Below are positions 8,292 to 19,794 of a stretch of 64,000 nucleotides of DNA, piece by piece. Position numbers and translations under genes: made by a program. Numbering within the stretch: the first letter of the stretch is position 1; the number at the start of each line of letters is the position of its first letter. The DNA is from Ruminococcus sp. Phil11. Its GTDB lineage: Bacteria > Bacillota > Clostridia > Oscillospirales > Ruminococcaceae. The stretch is taken from contig MSGZ01000038.1 of the NCBI GenBank assembly GCA_001940925.1, forward strand, positions 56,876 through 120,875. The letters run 5' to 3'. The notes below the pieces were generated by a model, which worked only from the letters and a program-made list of their open reading frames with translations, was not told where the DNA came from and made no database searches.

Positions 8292-8848
8292 TTTTCCGGA
8301 CTTTTCCACTTCTTTGTGCAATTGACAGAATTTTTCCGAACAGTGTCAAAACCGGTAAATTCAACCGTCCGGAAAATATGACAAAATGGTTACAGGGAGC
8401 ATTTGTTCGATTTTCGCTGTTTCAACAGCTGTTGAATGAAATGTTGAAAAGTGGCCCTGTATCTGCGGGCTTTTTTCCGTTCTCCACCTCGCAGATGTTG
8501 AAAATATGGTGATATACTCCGAGTATTCACACTTTCAACGAAGTTTTCAACATATTTTCCTTTGCTTTCCACGTTTCAAACTGTTGCCTTTTTGTCATAA
8601 TCTTCTCTCCACATTCTCCCAAATCACTCAACTGCGGCCGTGGAAAAATCCGCGGCTGCAAAACGGACTGTTTTTCACGGCGGCTCCGGGGTTTTCTCCG
8701 GCACGCATTCCGCCTGTCAACATTTCCACACCCCCTACTGCGGCTTCTGAAAAAATACCTATTATCCGATACCGATCCGGTCCGTTCCGGAAACCGGCTG
8801 ATGTGGAAAGCCGCAAATGAAAATCTGAAACCGAAAGGAATGATCCTG
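8292..8848 (+). other. oriC: Probable replication origin (oriC), dnaA-dnaN spacer
   Basis: This 557-bp gene-free spacer carries clusters of DnaA-box-like 9-mers of two kinds. The TTTTCAACA type occurs at 8442-8450 and 8496-8504 (as TGTTGAAAA), at 8544-8552, and as near matches at 8419-8427 and 8532-8540. The TTTTCCACA type occurs as one- or two-mismatch copies near 8302, 8565, 8641, 8721 and 8802. A perfect 16-bp palindrome TTCAACAGCTGTTGAA spans 8421-8436. Location between dnaA and dnaN and the switch in gene direction near 6.4 kb support an origin. No exact TTATCCACA occurs. The unwinding element is not certain. Confidence 0.7.
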
Positions 8849-9958
8849 ATGAAGATCACCTGTCAGAAAAATGACCTCTATGAGGTTCTGCCGAATGTGG
8901 CAAAGGCAACCAGCGTCAAAACACCGATGGAAGCACTTGCGGCGATCCGCATCTGTGCCTCGGGACAGGAGCTGTCACTGACCGGCTACGATCTGGAGCT
9001 CGGCATCCGCACACAGATCCCCGCGGCTGTCGAGGAGGAAGGCATGCTGCTGGCTGACAGCCGCTTCTTCTCCGAGATCATCCGCAGAATGCCGGACGGC
9101 GTTCTGGTCATCGAGACCGATGAAAGACTGAAGATCACGATCACCGGCGGCGGCACATCCTGCCAGCTTGCCGGCATGAATGCAGAAGAATATCCGGAAC
9201 TGCCGGATGTGGAGCAGCAGCAGGGCGCGGTCATCCCGCAGAGCCTGCTCAAGAATATGATCGACCAGACGATCTATGCCGTTTCGCTCGATGAGACCAA
9301 GCCGATCTTTACCGGTGAGCTGATCGAAATGGCAGACGATGTGCTGAACATCGTTGCACTGGATAATTACCGTATGGCGCTGCGCACCGAGCCGCTGCCG
9401 GGTCAGGAGCCGATGAAGTTCGTCGTTCCGGCAAAGGCACTGCGCGAGATCCAGCATCTGCTGGAAGATGACGAAAACAACGAGCATCCCTGCGCGATTC
9501 GTCTTGACCAGCATCATGCGATCTTTGAAATCGGCAAATATACGGTTTATACCAGACTGCTTGCCGGTGATTTTATCAACTACCGTCGGAGCATTCCGGA
9601 AAATGCAAAGACCGAGGTCCTGATGAACCGCCGCGAGCTGATCGACAGTCTGGAACGCTGCGGCCTGCTGATCTCGGAAAAGAACAAGACAGCCGTGCGC
9701 TTCCAGTTTGAGGAGGACCGCGTGCTCATCAGTTGTCAGAATGTGGTCGGCAGCGTCGATGACCAGATCTCCTGCGATATCACCGGAGAAAAGATGGTGA
9801 TCGGATTCAATAACCGCTATCTGCTTGAGGCTGTGCGTGCCGTACAGGGTGACAGAGTCCGTCTGTTCCTGACGGCGGCAGACCGTGCGGTCAAGGTCAT
9901 GGAGGCGGACGGCGACGGTTCGGTCGCGGTCATCATGCCGGTTCAGGTCAGAAGATAA
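8849..9958 (+). CDS. dnaN: DNA polymerase III beta subunit (sliding clamp)
   Basis: The product is 369 aa, the usual clamp length. The start is the ATG at 8849, 10 nt after GAAAGGA; upstream in-frame ATGs lack a ribosome site. The sequence shows the three-fold clamp architecture, with [10 protein letters not shown] in domain 1, [13 protein letters not shown] in domain 2 and a C-terminal VIMPVQVRR tail close to the canonical MPMR end. It forms the ring that tethers polymerase to DNA and recruits partners through clamp-binding motifs. It is the first gene after oriC and is followed 23 bp later by the S4-domain gene. Confidence 0.97.
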   Translation: MKITCQKNDLYEVLPNVAKATSVKTPMEALAAIRICASGQELSLTGYDLELGIRTQIPAAVEEEGMLLADSRFFSEIIRRMPDGVLVIETDERLKITITGGGTSCQLAGMNAEEYPELPDVEQQQGAVIPQSLLKNMIDQTIYAVSLDETKPIFTGELIEMADDVLNIVALDNYRMALRTEPLPGQEPMKFVVPAKALREIQHLLEDDENNEHPCAIRLDQHHAIFEIGKYTVYTRLLAGDFINYRRSIPENAKTEVLMNRRELIDSLERCGLLISEKNKTAVRFQFEEDRVLISCQNVVGSVDDQISCDITGEKMVIGFNNRYLLEAVRAVQGDRVRLFLTAADRAVKVMEADGDGSVAVIMPVQVRR

Positions 9959-9981
9959 GCCCCGAAAGGAACGCGGTCATC

Positions 9982-10215
9982 ATGGAACAGATCAATATTC
10001 AGATCCGCACCCCGTTCATCAAGCTGGAACAGCTCATGAAGCTGGCCGGTCTGGTCGATACGGGCGGACTTGCAAAGGGCATCATACAGGACGGCCATGT
10101 CAAGGTGAACGGCGAGGTCTGTACGATGCGCGGCAAAAAGATCCGCAACGGCGATACCGTCACGGTGGAGGACTATGCCGTCACCGTGGAGGCACCGCTC
10201 GAAGAAACAACGTAA
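9982..10215 (+). CDS. S4-domain RNA-binding protein, YaaA-like
   Basis: The product is 77 aa, almost entirely one S4 domain: [19 protein letters not shown], then [19 protein letters not shown], which is the usual RNA-binding loop and strand. Its place between dnaN and recF matches B. subtilis yaaA (rlbA). The ATG follows AAAGGA. The recF ATG starts immediately after its stop, so the two are translationally coupled. YaaA-type proteins are thought to bind ribosomal RNA; the exact role is uncertain. Confidence 0.9.
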   Translation: MEQINIQIRTPFIKLEQLMKLAGLVDTGGLAKGIIQDGHVKVNGEVCTMRGKKIRNGDTVTVEDYAVTVEAPLEETT

Positions 10216-11337
10216 ATGCGTGTTTTATCGTTAGAGGCTGACGGCTTCCGGAATCTGACTGATATCCGGATGCAGCCCTCTCCCGATCTGAATCTCATTT
10301 TCGGAAATAATGCGCAGGGCAAGACAAATCTGCTTGAAGCAATCTGGAGCTGTACCGGCTGCCGGAGCTTCCGCGGAGCAAGGGAAAAGGATTATATCCG
10401 GATGAAGTCCCCTGCCATGCACCTGAAAATGCGGTTCCGGGATTCCCGCAGGGAGCAGGAGATTCAGATCCATCTTGCCCGCGGTGAGGGAAAACAGAAA
10501 AAAATCCTGCTGAACGGCGTCCCGCTGAAAGGCGGCAGCGGGCTGTTTTCGCAGTTTCAGTGCGTGAGTTTTTCACCGGATGACCGGGAACTGATCCGCT
10601 CCGGGCCGGAAAAACGCCGCGGCTTCATGGATCTTTGCGGTTCGCAGCTTACTCCGGCGATGCTCGGCTGTCTGCGGCGGTTCGATCAGCTGACCGCACA
10701 GCGCAATGCCGTGCTGAAACAGATTCAGCTCGGAAAGGCGCAGGAACGCGATCTGGCAGACTGGGATTATCAGCTTGCCGCACACGGCAGCCTGCTGACC
10801 TGTCTGCGCTATGCCTATCTGCAGCAGCTTTCCGCGGTCTGTGAGCAGCTTTATGCGCGCATCACGGACGGCAGCGAAAAGCTCTCCGTCCGGTATCATT
10901 CCAATCTGTTCCGCAATTCGGAGATCCCGGAAAAGCCGACGGCGGAGATGCAGCAATATTATTACGAACAGCTCAGGCGATCCGCGGCGGATGACATCCG
11001 GCTCGGGTTTACGGCAAAGGGTGCCGGCAGGGATGATTTCACCTGCAGAATCGGCGGGCTCTCTGTGCGGGATTTCGGCTCGCAGGGGCAGCAGAAAAGC
11101 CTTGCCCTTGTTCTGAAGCTGGCGCAGGCGGCGGTCTTTTATGAGAATAAGGACGAAACACCTGTGATTTTGCTAGACGATGTCATGGGCGAACTGGATG
11201 CGCAGCGTCAGAAGCTTGTGTATGAGATTGTGCAGGATATGCAGATTTTTCTGACAACACCGCAGCCGGAGGCTGTGGGAAAAGTACCGGAAGGACATGC
11301 GTACTGCATGGAAAACGGTTCTTTGATACAGCAGTAA
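10216..11337 (+). CDS. recF: DNA replication/repair protein RecF
   Basis: The product is 373 aa. It is an SMC-like ATPase that helps RecO/RecR load RecA at gapped DNA. Walker A GNNAQGKT is at residues 30-37, the ABC signature region SQGQQKSLAL near 287 and Walker B VILLDDVMGELD near 316. The ATG abuts the stop codon of the S4 gene with no gap. The length and order (dnaN-yaaA-recF) fit the classical Firmicute origin cluster. Confidence 0.96.
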   Translation: MRVLSLEADGFRNLTDIRMQPSPDLNLIFGNNAQGKTNLLEAIWSCTGCRSFRGAREKDYIRMKSPAMHLKMRFRDSRREQEIQIHLARGEGKQKKILLNGVPLKGGSGLFSQFQCVSFSPDDRELIRSGPEKRRGFMDLCGSQLTPAMLGCLRRFDQLTAQRNAVLKQIQLGKAQERDLADWDYQLAAHGSLLTCLRYAYLQQLSAVCEQLYARITDGSEKLSVRYHSNLFRNSEIPEKPTAEMQQYYYEQLRRSAADDIRLGFTAKGAGRDDFTCRIGGLSVRDFGSQGQQKSLALVLKLAQAAVFYENKDETPVILLDDVMGELDAQRQKLVYEIVQDMQIFLTTPQPEAVGKVPEGHAYCMENGSLIQQ

Positions 11338-11403
11338 TCATTCAGCAATATTCTTACAGTAATTCCGGATCATCGGCAGCAAAACGCGGTATCAGGAGGC
11401 TTT

Positions 11404-11658
11404 ATGTATATCCATCTGGGCGAGAGCATTTCGATCAATGACACGACGGTCATCGGCGTGTTTGATCTGGAAAATACAACGATCGGGCAGGATACGCGCA
11501 TGTATCTGAACCGGATGAAAAAAGAGGGCAGAGCCGTGGAGGTCTCCGCGGAGATGCCGAAAAGCTTTGTGGTGTGCATGGAAAACGGCGAGGAGGTCGC
11601 GTATATTTCGTCGATCTCGGTCGCCACGCTGAAAAAGCGCGCAAAAACGCTGTTCTAA
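11404..11658 (+). CDS. DUF370/RemA-RemB family protein
   Basis: The product is 84 aa, starting at an ATG after AGGAGG. It begins MYIHLGESISIND and contains IGVFDLENTTIG, the DUF370 pattern seen in B. subtilis YaaB (RemB), which also sits between recF and gyrB. The related RemA is a DNA-binding regulator of matrix and osmoprotection genes; the function of RemB-type proteins is less clear. It is followed directly by a short family-2 repeat. Confidence 0.88.
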   Translation: MYIHLGESISINDTTVIGVFDLENTTIGQDTRMYLNRMKKEGRAVEVSAEMPKSFVVCMENGEEVAYISSISVATLKKRAKTLF

Positions 11659-11722
11659 GCGGTCGGCAGGGCCGACAGCCGTTTCCCTTCGGGAGCATTT
11701 TGCGAAGCACTCCCAAAAAAAT
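11659..11722 (+). repeat. Family-2 palindromic intergenic module, short copy
   Basis: CGGTCGGCAGGGCCGACAG then CCGTTTCCCTTCGGGAGCA and GCGAAGCACTCCCA start right after the stop codon. The same string, also starting right after a stop codon, occurs at 55240. The GTCGGC/GCCGAC stem could act as a weak terminator. Confidence 0.7.
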
Positions 11723-11783
11723 GAAATTTAATCCGTTCCGAAAAAATGATAATTCTGCATTTCCGGTCAGCCGGTGATGCTGA

Positions 11784-13811
<2,028 letters not shown>

Positions 13812-13852
13812 TTCATCTTTCCGCAATAAAAAACGAAAAAGGAAACAGAACA

Positions 13853-14731
13853 ATGGCAAAGGAAGAAAAGCTCCTGACGGTCCGGAGCAAGCTGAACGAC
13901 CGTGATTTTGAAGATGTGTTCCGGATCTACATGGAATCCGAACGCAGCAAGGATAAGAGCAGCGGACTGGTGATCTGCGGGATTTTATGCGTGGTCTGTC
14001 TGGCTTTGCTGATTATCCTGAAAAACATTACCTTCGTGTTTTATGCGGTCGGCTGCGTCATCATCGCGATTTCCTACTGGCTGGTGCCTGTCAACCGGAA
14101 ATTCCTCGCGAACAATAAGCTGCAGTTCGGTGAATGGCGGGAGACCTCGTTCTATCCGCACAGCATCACCGTCATGGAGATCTTCGAGGAAAACGAAGCC
14201 GAGAGCATGGATGCGGACGAGATCGAAGAAGCGACCACAAAAATTTCGACCGTCAGCCTGACCGCCTACGAAAATGAGCGCGGCTTCCTGTTTGCAGAGG
14301 GCAAGATCGTCAACCAGTTCCTGTATATCCCGAAGCGGGATCTGAAAAAGCAGGAGCTTGAGAAGATCCAGGAATTTGCGAAGGAACGCTGCACAGGCGG
14401 CTATCATCTGCTGGAAATGAAATCCATGATCGAGGGCGAAAACGAGGAACCCGAGATCGACGAAGCTGCAACGACTTCCGCAGTCTGCGATAAGTATTAC
14501 GGCGTCAGCAAGCTGCATCTTTACGATGCCGACGGGCACCGCGTCGATATGGACGAGGACGAGGCGGAAGAAGCACTCGAGGAATACGATGCCGAGGCCG
14601 ATGCAGAGCTGGAGGCGGAGCATACCGAGGTCGTCGATCTGCCGGAGCTCGATGTGGACAGCGAATGGGAGCGCATCATCGCGGAGGAAGCCAAGGAATC
14701 AGCAGAAGCGGAGGAAGCAGAGGATGAATAA
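13853..14731 (+). CDS. YcxB-like two-TM membrane protein with long acidic tail
   Basis: The product is 292 aa, starting at an ATG after AAAAGGAAAC. A cytoplasmic N-terminal segment is followed by two closely spaced membrane helices (about residues 43-81), then a soluble region with FYPHSITVMEIFEE and NQFLYIPKRDLKKQE. This matches the YcxB-like layout, including the typical late IPKRDL motif. The last 70 residues are dominated by Asp and Glu. The function is not known. It overlaps by 8 bp the next gene, a shorter relative, which suggests an ancient tandem duplication and translational coupling. Confidence 0.75.
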   Translation: MAKEEKLLTVRSKLNDRDFEDVFRIYMESERSKDKSSGLVICGILCVVCLALLIILKNITFVFYAVGCVIIAISYWLVPVNRKFLANNKLQFGEWRETSFYPHSITVMEIFEENEAESMDADEIEEATTKISTVSLTAYENERGFLFAEGKIVNQFLYIPKRDLKKQELEKIQEFAKERCTGGYHLLEMKSMIEGENEEPEIDEAATTSAVCDKYYGVSKLHLYDADGHRVDMDEDEAEEALEEYDAEADAELEAEHTEVVDLPELDVDSEWERIIAEEAKESAEAEEAEDE

Positions 14732-15350
14732 ATCCGGAAAACCGATCCTGACCCGCAGCTACCATATTCCGCTTGCCATGTTTGACGATGCATTCCGTGC
14801 GTTCCAGAAAAAATACGTTTATCCGCAGAATATTCTGCTGACAGCCGTACTGCTCGCAATCGCCGGCGTGTATGTACATGCTGCGGTAAAGGACAATACA
14901 CAGACGCTTGCGTATCTGCTGGTCGTTGCGTGCATAGCGGTCATTCTGGTGCGCTGGTACAGGACATTCAAGCTGCGCCGCTCGGTGCATGAGGCTTTGA
15001 AGGATGTGGAACAGGATACCTATGAGCTGTCCGTCTATGACGAGGGTCTTGTGATCCGCACAAAGGATGCGCCGAAGCCTGCCGCAGAGGAAACGCCCGC
15101 AGAACCGGAGCCGGAAGCACCTGATACGGCGGAAAAACCGGAAAACGGATTCCAGCAGCTTTTTCCGGAGGAGCCTGCGGATGCGGAGCAGATCCCGCCG
15201 ACGGAGCTTCCGTTCGGCACGGGTCTGAAGATACTGGAATTTCCGGAATATTTTATGGCTTATGTTGTGAAACAGAATTTCTACGTGATCCCGAAGAAGG
15301 ATTTTTCCGACGACGAAATCGCAAAGCTGAAGCAGCTTTGTAACGCATAA
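14724..15350 (+). CDS. YcxB-like two-TM membrane protein, second copy
   Basis: The product is 208 aa. The ATG at 14724 lies inside the end of the preceding gene (ATGAATAA overlap). Two membrane helices (about residues 32-75) are followed by a Pro/Glu-rich segment and a C-terminal YFMAYVVKQNFYVIPKKDFSDDE, the same IPKKDF signature as in the preceding protein. It ends 14 bp before gyrA, so gyrB, this pair and gyrA are probably one transcript. No function is known. Confidence 0.75.
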   Translation: MNKSGKPILTRSYHIPLAMFDDAFRAFQKKYVYPQNILLTAVLLAIAGVYVHAAVKDNTQTLAYLLVVACIAVILVRWYRTFKLRRSVHEALKDVEQDTYELSVYDEGLVIRTKDAPKPAAEETPAEPEPEAPDTAEKPENGFQQLFPEEPADAEQIPPTELPFGTGLKILEFPEYFMAYVVKQNFYVIPKKDFSDDEIAKLKQLCNA

Positions 15351-15364
15351 AGGAGGCAACCGCC

Positions 15365-18043
15365 TTGTACGATACAAGCAATGCAATCATGATCCACCGC
15401 GATATTGAGGAGGAAATGCGCTCATCGTTCCTTGCGTATTCGATGTCCGTTATCACCTCCCGTGCGCTGCCGGATGTGCGGGACGGCTTAAAGCCGGTGC
15501 ACCGCCGCATTCTGTATACGCTCTTTGAAAAAAGCCTGACGCCGGATAAGCCGTACCGTAAGTGTGCGGATATCGTCGGCAGCGTGCTCGGTGAGTATCA
15601 TCCGCACGGCGATGCATCCGTCTATATGGCATTGGTGCGTCTGGCGCAGAGCTTTTCCATGCGGTATCCGCTGGTGGACGGTCACGGAAACTTCGGTTCC
15701 GTGGACGGCGACCCGCCTGCCGCTTACCGTTATACCGAAGCAAAAATGACGAAAATGTCTGTCAACATGCTGACGGATATCCAGAAGGAAACGGTTGACT
15801 TCCAGTCGAACTACGACGACCGTCTGAAGGAGCCGTCCGTGCTGCCGGCAAGATTCCCGAATCTGCTGGTCAACGGTTCGGAGGGCATTGCGGTCGGCAT
15901 GGCGTCGCATATCCCGCCGCACAATCTCGGCGAGGTCATTGACGGCCTTGATTATCTGATCGAGAATCCGGACGCGACGCTCGAACAGCTGATGACCTTC
16001 ATCAAGGGTCCGGATTTCCCGACCGGCGGCATTATCATGGGCAGAGCCGGACTCCGCGCAGCCTATGCGACCGGCCGCGGCAAGCTGACGGTCCGCTCCA
16101 AAACTGAGATTACCGAGATCAAGAACCGCCAGTGCATCATTGTTACGGAGATCCCGTACATGGTCAACAAGGCGGAGCTCATCAAGTCGATCGCGGAGCT
16201 GGCAAAGGAAAAGCGCGTCGAGGGCATCCACGATATCCGCGACGAGTCCGACCGTCAGGGCCTCCGCATCTGCATTGAGCTGAAAAAGGACGCAAATGCG
16301 AACCTGATCCTCAATCAGCTGTTCCGCTATACGCAGCTTCAGGATACTTACGGCGTCATCAATCTGGCACTGGTCAACGGCATCCCGAAGGAGCTGTCCC
16401 TGAAAGAGATTCTGCAATACTATCTCGATCATCAGATCGACGTTGTGCAGCGTGCCTGCCGCTTCGATCTCAGAAAGGCAAGAGAGCGTGCGCATATTCT
16501 GCAGGGCTTTGTCGTGGCACTGGATTTCATTGACGAGGTCGTCGAGATTCTGCGTTCTTCCAAGACGATTCCGGAGGGCAAGCAGCGATTGATCGAGCGG
16601 TTTGCGAATGTTGATCTGCATACGCTGCTGGATGATCCGGGCTACCGCGCAGCAATGGGCGGCACGGTTGATCCGTCTGAAAAGGAATATGCATCGGTTG
16701 GTCTTTCCGACGCGCAGGCGGATGCGATTGTGCAGATGCGTCTCGGTCAGCTGACCGGTCTCGAGCGCGACAAAATTCTCAACGAAGTGCTGTCGCTCTG
16801 TGAAAAAATCAACGATCTGCGCGATATTCTCGCACACAGAGAGCGTGTGCTCGGCATCATCCGCGATGATCTTGAGGAGATCCGCGGCAAGTTCGGCGAT
16901 GAACGCAGAACACAGATCGAGAGCATCAGCGGCGAAATGGATATTGAGGACCTGATCCCGGTCGAGGACTGCGTTGTTACGTACACGAATTTCGGTTATA
17001 TCAAGCGCGTTCCGCTGGCAGTATACAAATCACAGCGGCGCGGCGGCAGAGGCGTCACCGGCATGAAGCAGCGCGAGGAGGACTTTGTCTCCGAGATGTT
17101 TGTCGGCTCCAGCCATGACCATGTGCTGTTCTTTACGAACAGGGGCATTATGTTCGATCTCAAATGCTATGAGATTCCCATGGGCGGCAAGGATTCCAAG
17201 GGCACGAACATTGTCAATATGCTGCCGCTTGCCGAAAATGAAAAAATCGCGGCGATGATGAAGGTCAGCGAGTTCAATGACGAAAGCTATATCGTGATCG
17301 TTACGAAGAACGGCAAAATCAAGAGAACCGCTTTGCCTGCATACAAAAATGTCCGGAAAAACGGCCTGATCGCGATCAAGCTTGAGGAAGGCGACGAGAT
17401 CGAGGGCGTCCGCATCACGGGCGGCTCCGACCAGTTGATTGTCGCTACAAGAGACGGCATGGCGATCCGCGTGGAGGAGACCTGCATTCGTCCGCAGGGC
17501 AGAAGTGCCCACGGCGTGCGTATCATGAAGCTGCGCGGTGATGACGAAATTGTGTCTATGGCGCGTGTCCGCGAGGGTGCAGCTTTGCTGACCGTCACGG
17601 AAAAAGGCTTCGGCAAGCGCACCGATATCGAGAGCTACCGCATTCAGAACCGCGGCGGCTTCGGCATCACGAATTACAAGCCGGATGACGAGCGCGGCAA
17701 GGTCTGCGGCATCAAGGTCGTAGACGAAACTGACGATATTATGATGATTTCGAGTGACGGCATCATCATCCGCATCCGCACGAGCGATATCCGCATTATG
17801 GGCAGAATCGCGAAGGGTGTCCGCGTGATGCGCGTTTCGGAGGACGGCAGAGTCATGTCCTTCACGCGCACCGAGCATGAGGACGACGCCGAGATCACCG
17901 AGGTCGAGCAGCTTTCCGAGGAGGAGCTGCAGGCACAGGAGGCAGAGGCCGCCGCAGAGGAAACGGCGGAGGCTGCACAGCCCGAGGAGCCTGCTGATCC
18001 GGATGACGAAGACGATACCGAGGATGAAACCGAGGACGAATAA
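15365..18043 (+). CDS. gyrA: DNA gyrase subunit A
   Basis: The product is 892 aa. A TTG start at 15365 follows AAAGGAGG by 8 nt; the alternative ATG eight codons later lacks a ribosome site. The N-terminal breakage-reunion domain has the catalytic Tyr123 in YRYTEA. The C-terminal beta-pinwheel includes a GyrA-box-like [10 protein letters not shown] (about 558). The protein ends in about 60 strongly acidic residues. The quinolone-determining segment reads [17 protein letters not shown], so the positions equivalent to E. coli Ser83 and Asp87 are Ala84 and Met88. Together with GyrB this enzyme controls chromosome supercoiling. Confidence 0.97.
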   Translation: MYDTSNAIMIHRDIEEEMRSSFLAYSMSVITSRALPDVRDGLKPVHRRILYTLFEKSLTPDKPYRKCADIVGSVLGEYHPHGDASVYMALVRLAQSFSMRYPLVDGHGNFGSVDGDPPAAYRYTEAKMTKMSVNMLTDIQKETVDFQSNYDDRLKEPSVLPARFPNLLVNGSEGIAVGMASHIPPHNLGEVIDGLDYLIENPDATLEQLMTFIKGPDFPTGGIIMGRAGLRAAYATGRGKLTVRSKTEITEIKNRQCIIVTEIPYMVNKAELIKSIAELAKEKRVEGIHDIRDESDRQGLRICIELKKDANANLILNQLFRYTQLQDTYGVINLALVNGIPKELSLKEILQYYLDHQIDVVQRACRFDLRKARERAHILQGFVVALDFIDEVVEILRSSKTIPEGKQRLIERFANVDLHTLLDDPGYRAAMGGTVDPSEKEYASVGLSDAQADAIVQMRLGQLTGLERDKILNEVLSLCEKINDLRDILAHRERVLGIIRDDLEEIRGKFGDERRTQIESISGEMDIEDLIPVEDCVVTYTNFGYIKRVPLAVYKSQRRGGRGVTGMKQREEDFVSEMFVGSSHDHVLFFTNRGIMFDLKCYEIPMGGKDSKGTNIVNMLPLAENEKIAAMMKVSEFNDESYIVIVTKNGKIKRTALPAYKNVRKNGLIAIKLEEGDEIEGVRITGGSDQLIVATRDGMAIRVEETCIRPQGRSAHGVRIMKLRGDDEIVSMARVREGAALLTVTEKGFGKRTDIESYRIQNRGGFGITNYKPDDERGKVCGIKVVDETDDIMMISSDGIIIRIRTSDIRIMGRIAKGVRVMRVSEDGRVMSFTRTEHEDDAEITEVEQLSEEELQAQEAEAAAEETAEAAQPEEPADPDDEDDTEDETEDE

Positions 18044-18049
18044 TCGGCC

Positions 18050-18442
18050 ATGAAAAAATATGCGGTTCTGCTGATTTTTCCGCTGCATCTGATTCTCTGC
18101 CAGCTGTTTGAATACGGTCCGCAGGCGGATTATTTGTATTTTGGTGCGGTACTGACCGTGCTGCTCATTGATTTTGCACTGTCGGCATGGGAGCTGGACA
18201 TTTTTACCTCGCACCGGAACAGCATCCGGGTGTTTGCAAAGGAATATCTGCCGTATCTGCTGCAGAAAGGCATCATTCTCGCAGCAGATGCGGGAATGTT
18301 TGGGATCGGTCTGAAGCTGCAGTACAGTCTGGGATTTCATGCTGCCGTCGGAATGGCGGCCGCTTCTCTGCTGCTGAGCGCGCTTGTCGCATTTGTGACG
18401 GGCGCGGCGCGAACCATGATGTATCACGATGAAAAGAGGTAA
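18050..18442 (+). CDS. Small polytopic membrane protein, unknown
   Basis: The product is 130 aa with about four hydrophobic helices (near residues 4-20, 28-47, 70-90 and 96-118). The start codon is 6 bp after the gyrA stop and the ribosome site is weak, so it may depend on coupling to gyrA. No family is recognised. deoC begins 6 bp after its end. Confidence 0.7.
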   Translation: MKKYAVLLIFPLHLILCQLFEYGPQADYLYFGAVLTVLLIDFALSAWELDIFTSHRNSIRVFAKEYLPYLLQKGIILAADAGMFGIGLKLQYSLGFHAAVGMAAASLLLSALVAFVTGAARTMMYHDEKR

Positions 18443-18447
18443 CTGTT

Positions 18448-19095
18448 ATGACAAATGCGGAAATTCTTTCTCATATTGACCACACAGTCCTGAAGCAGGA
18501 TGCAAAATGGGAGGACATTGAACAGATCTGTGAGGAGGCACTGAAATACGGAACCGCCTCGGTCTGTATTCCGTCCTACTATGTAAACCGCGCAAAAACG
18601 AAGTTTCCGGAGCTGAATGTCTGCACGGTGATCGGTTTTCCGCTCGGCTATCAGCCGGCATCGGTGAAGGCCTTTGAAGCTGCGGACGCGGTCTCTGACG
18701 GTGCCGACGAGATCGACATGGTAATCAATGTCTCAGCACTGAAAAACGGTGAGGATGACGTTGTGCTGAACGAGATCAAGGCTGTCCGCAAGGCCTGCGA
18801 CGGTCAGATTCTGAAAGTCATCATTGAGACATGCTGCCTGACGGATGACGAAAAAATACGCTGCTGCGAGCTTGTCACCGAGGCGGGCGCGGACTATATC
18901 AAGACCTCGACAGGCTTCGGCAAAGCAGGTGCACAGCTTGCCGATATTGCGCTTTTCAAACAGCATATCGGTGAAAACGTGAAGATCAAGGCGGCAGGCG
19001 GCATCCGTACCCGCGAGGATATGGAGGCATTTCTCGCCGCAGGCTGTGACCGCATCGGCTGCAGCGCGGCAAAAATTCTGTTTGACGAAGCATGA
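18448..19095 (+). CDS. deoC: Deoxyribose-phosphate aldolase
   Basis: The product is 215 aa, the usual length of the DeoC TIM barrel. It cleaves 2-deoxyribose 5-phosphate to glyceraldehyde 3-phosphate and acetaldehyde during deoxynucleoside catabolism. Visible motifs are DGADEIDMVINV, KVIIETCCL and the Schiff-base Lys region VKIKAAGGIRT (about 178-188). The start ATG follows AGAGG. Its stop overlaps the next start by 4 bp (ATGA). No other nucleoside-catabolism genes are adjacent. Confidence 0.95.
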   Translation: MTNAEILSHIDHTVLKQDAKWEDIEQICEEALKYGTASVCIPSYYVNRAKTKFPELNVCTVIGFPLGYQPASVKAFEAADAVSDGADEIDMVINVSALKNGEDDVVLNEIKAVRKACDGQILKVIIETCCLTDDEKIRCCELVTEAGADYIKTSTGFGKAGAQLADIALFKQHIGENVKIKAAGGIRTREDMEAFLAAGCDRIGCSAAKILFDEA

Positions 19096-19733
19096 CGGAG
19101 CTGTTCTCCGGATATGATAAAAGTTCGCAGGAGCTTGTGTTTCGTGTGTATGCAGAGGCACTTCCGCAGACGGAGAAGCGGCTGAAGCATAAGGATGCGC
19201 ATTTTGCCGCGCTCGATCTGCTCGGGGCGGCACTGGCAGAGGACTTCGGGGTGCGCCATGCGGTAATCCGCAGGGTCGGACTCGGAAAACCTCAGTTGAT
19301 GCATGATTTTCTGCATATCAACATTTCACACTGCAAGGGGCTTGCGGTCGCTGCCTGCGGAAAAATTCCGCTCGGTGTGGACGCAGAAGCTCCGCGGGCG
19401 GTGCGGGAATCGCTGCTGCAAAAGGTCTGCACGGCGGAGGAGATCGCGCAGATCAAAGCAGCGGATGACGAAAAACTCGTATTTTCGCGCTTCTGGACAC
19501 TGAAGGAAGCCTACGCAAAATATACCGGCGAGGGCATCGGGCTGGATTTTTCAACACTCGGGTTCTCGTTCTCTGAAAACGGCGCGGTGACCTTCCGGCA
19601 CCCGGAGGCAGATCGGGTGCAGTTTTTTCACATTCTGACCGGTGAAATGATCTCGGTATCACTTTGCTGTCAGAATGAAATCAGTTTGAAATCAGAATGT
19701 CCGGCGGGCAGAATTTTGCGGAGCCGGAATTGA
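19092..19733 (+). CDS. 4'-phosphopantetheinyl transferase, Sfp-like
   Basis: The product is 213 aa. Family motifs appear in order: GKPQL, NISHCKG (about 76-82), GVDAE with the Mg-binding Asp and Glu (about 95-99) and FWTLKEAYAKYTGEG (about 134-148). The enzyme transfers 4'-phosphopantetheine from CoA to the serine of carrier proteins. No polyketide or peptide synthetase is nearby, so fatty-acid ACP is a possible substrate, although AcpS normally does that job. The start overlaps the deoC stop (ATGA), so the genes are coupled. Confidence 0.88.
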   Translation: MTELFSGYDKSSQELVFRVYAEALPQTEKRLKHKDAHFAALDLLGAALAEDFGVRHAVIRRVGLGKPQLMHDFLHINISHCKGLAVAACGKIPLGVDAEAPRAVRESLLQKVCTAEEIAQIKAADDEKLVFSRFWTLKEAYAKYTGEGIGLDFSTLGFSFSENGAVTFRHPEADRVQFFHILTGEMISVSLCCQNEISLKSECPAGRILRSRN

Positions 19734-19794
19734 ACATACAGTCTCTTTATAACGATATCGCGGGAGCGATATCCAGATCAAAGGGGGAAACTTT

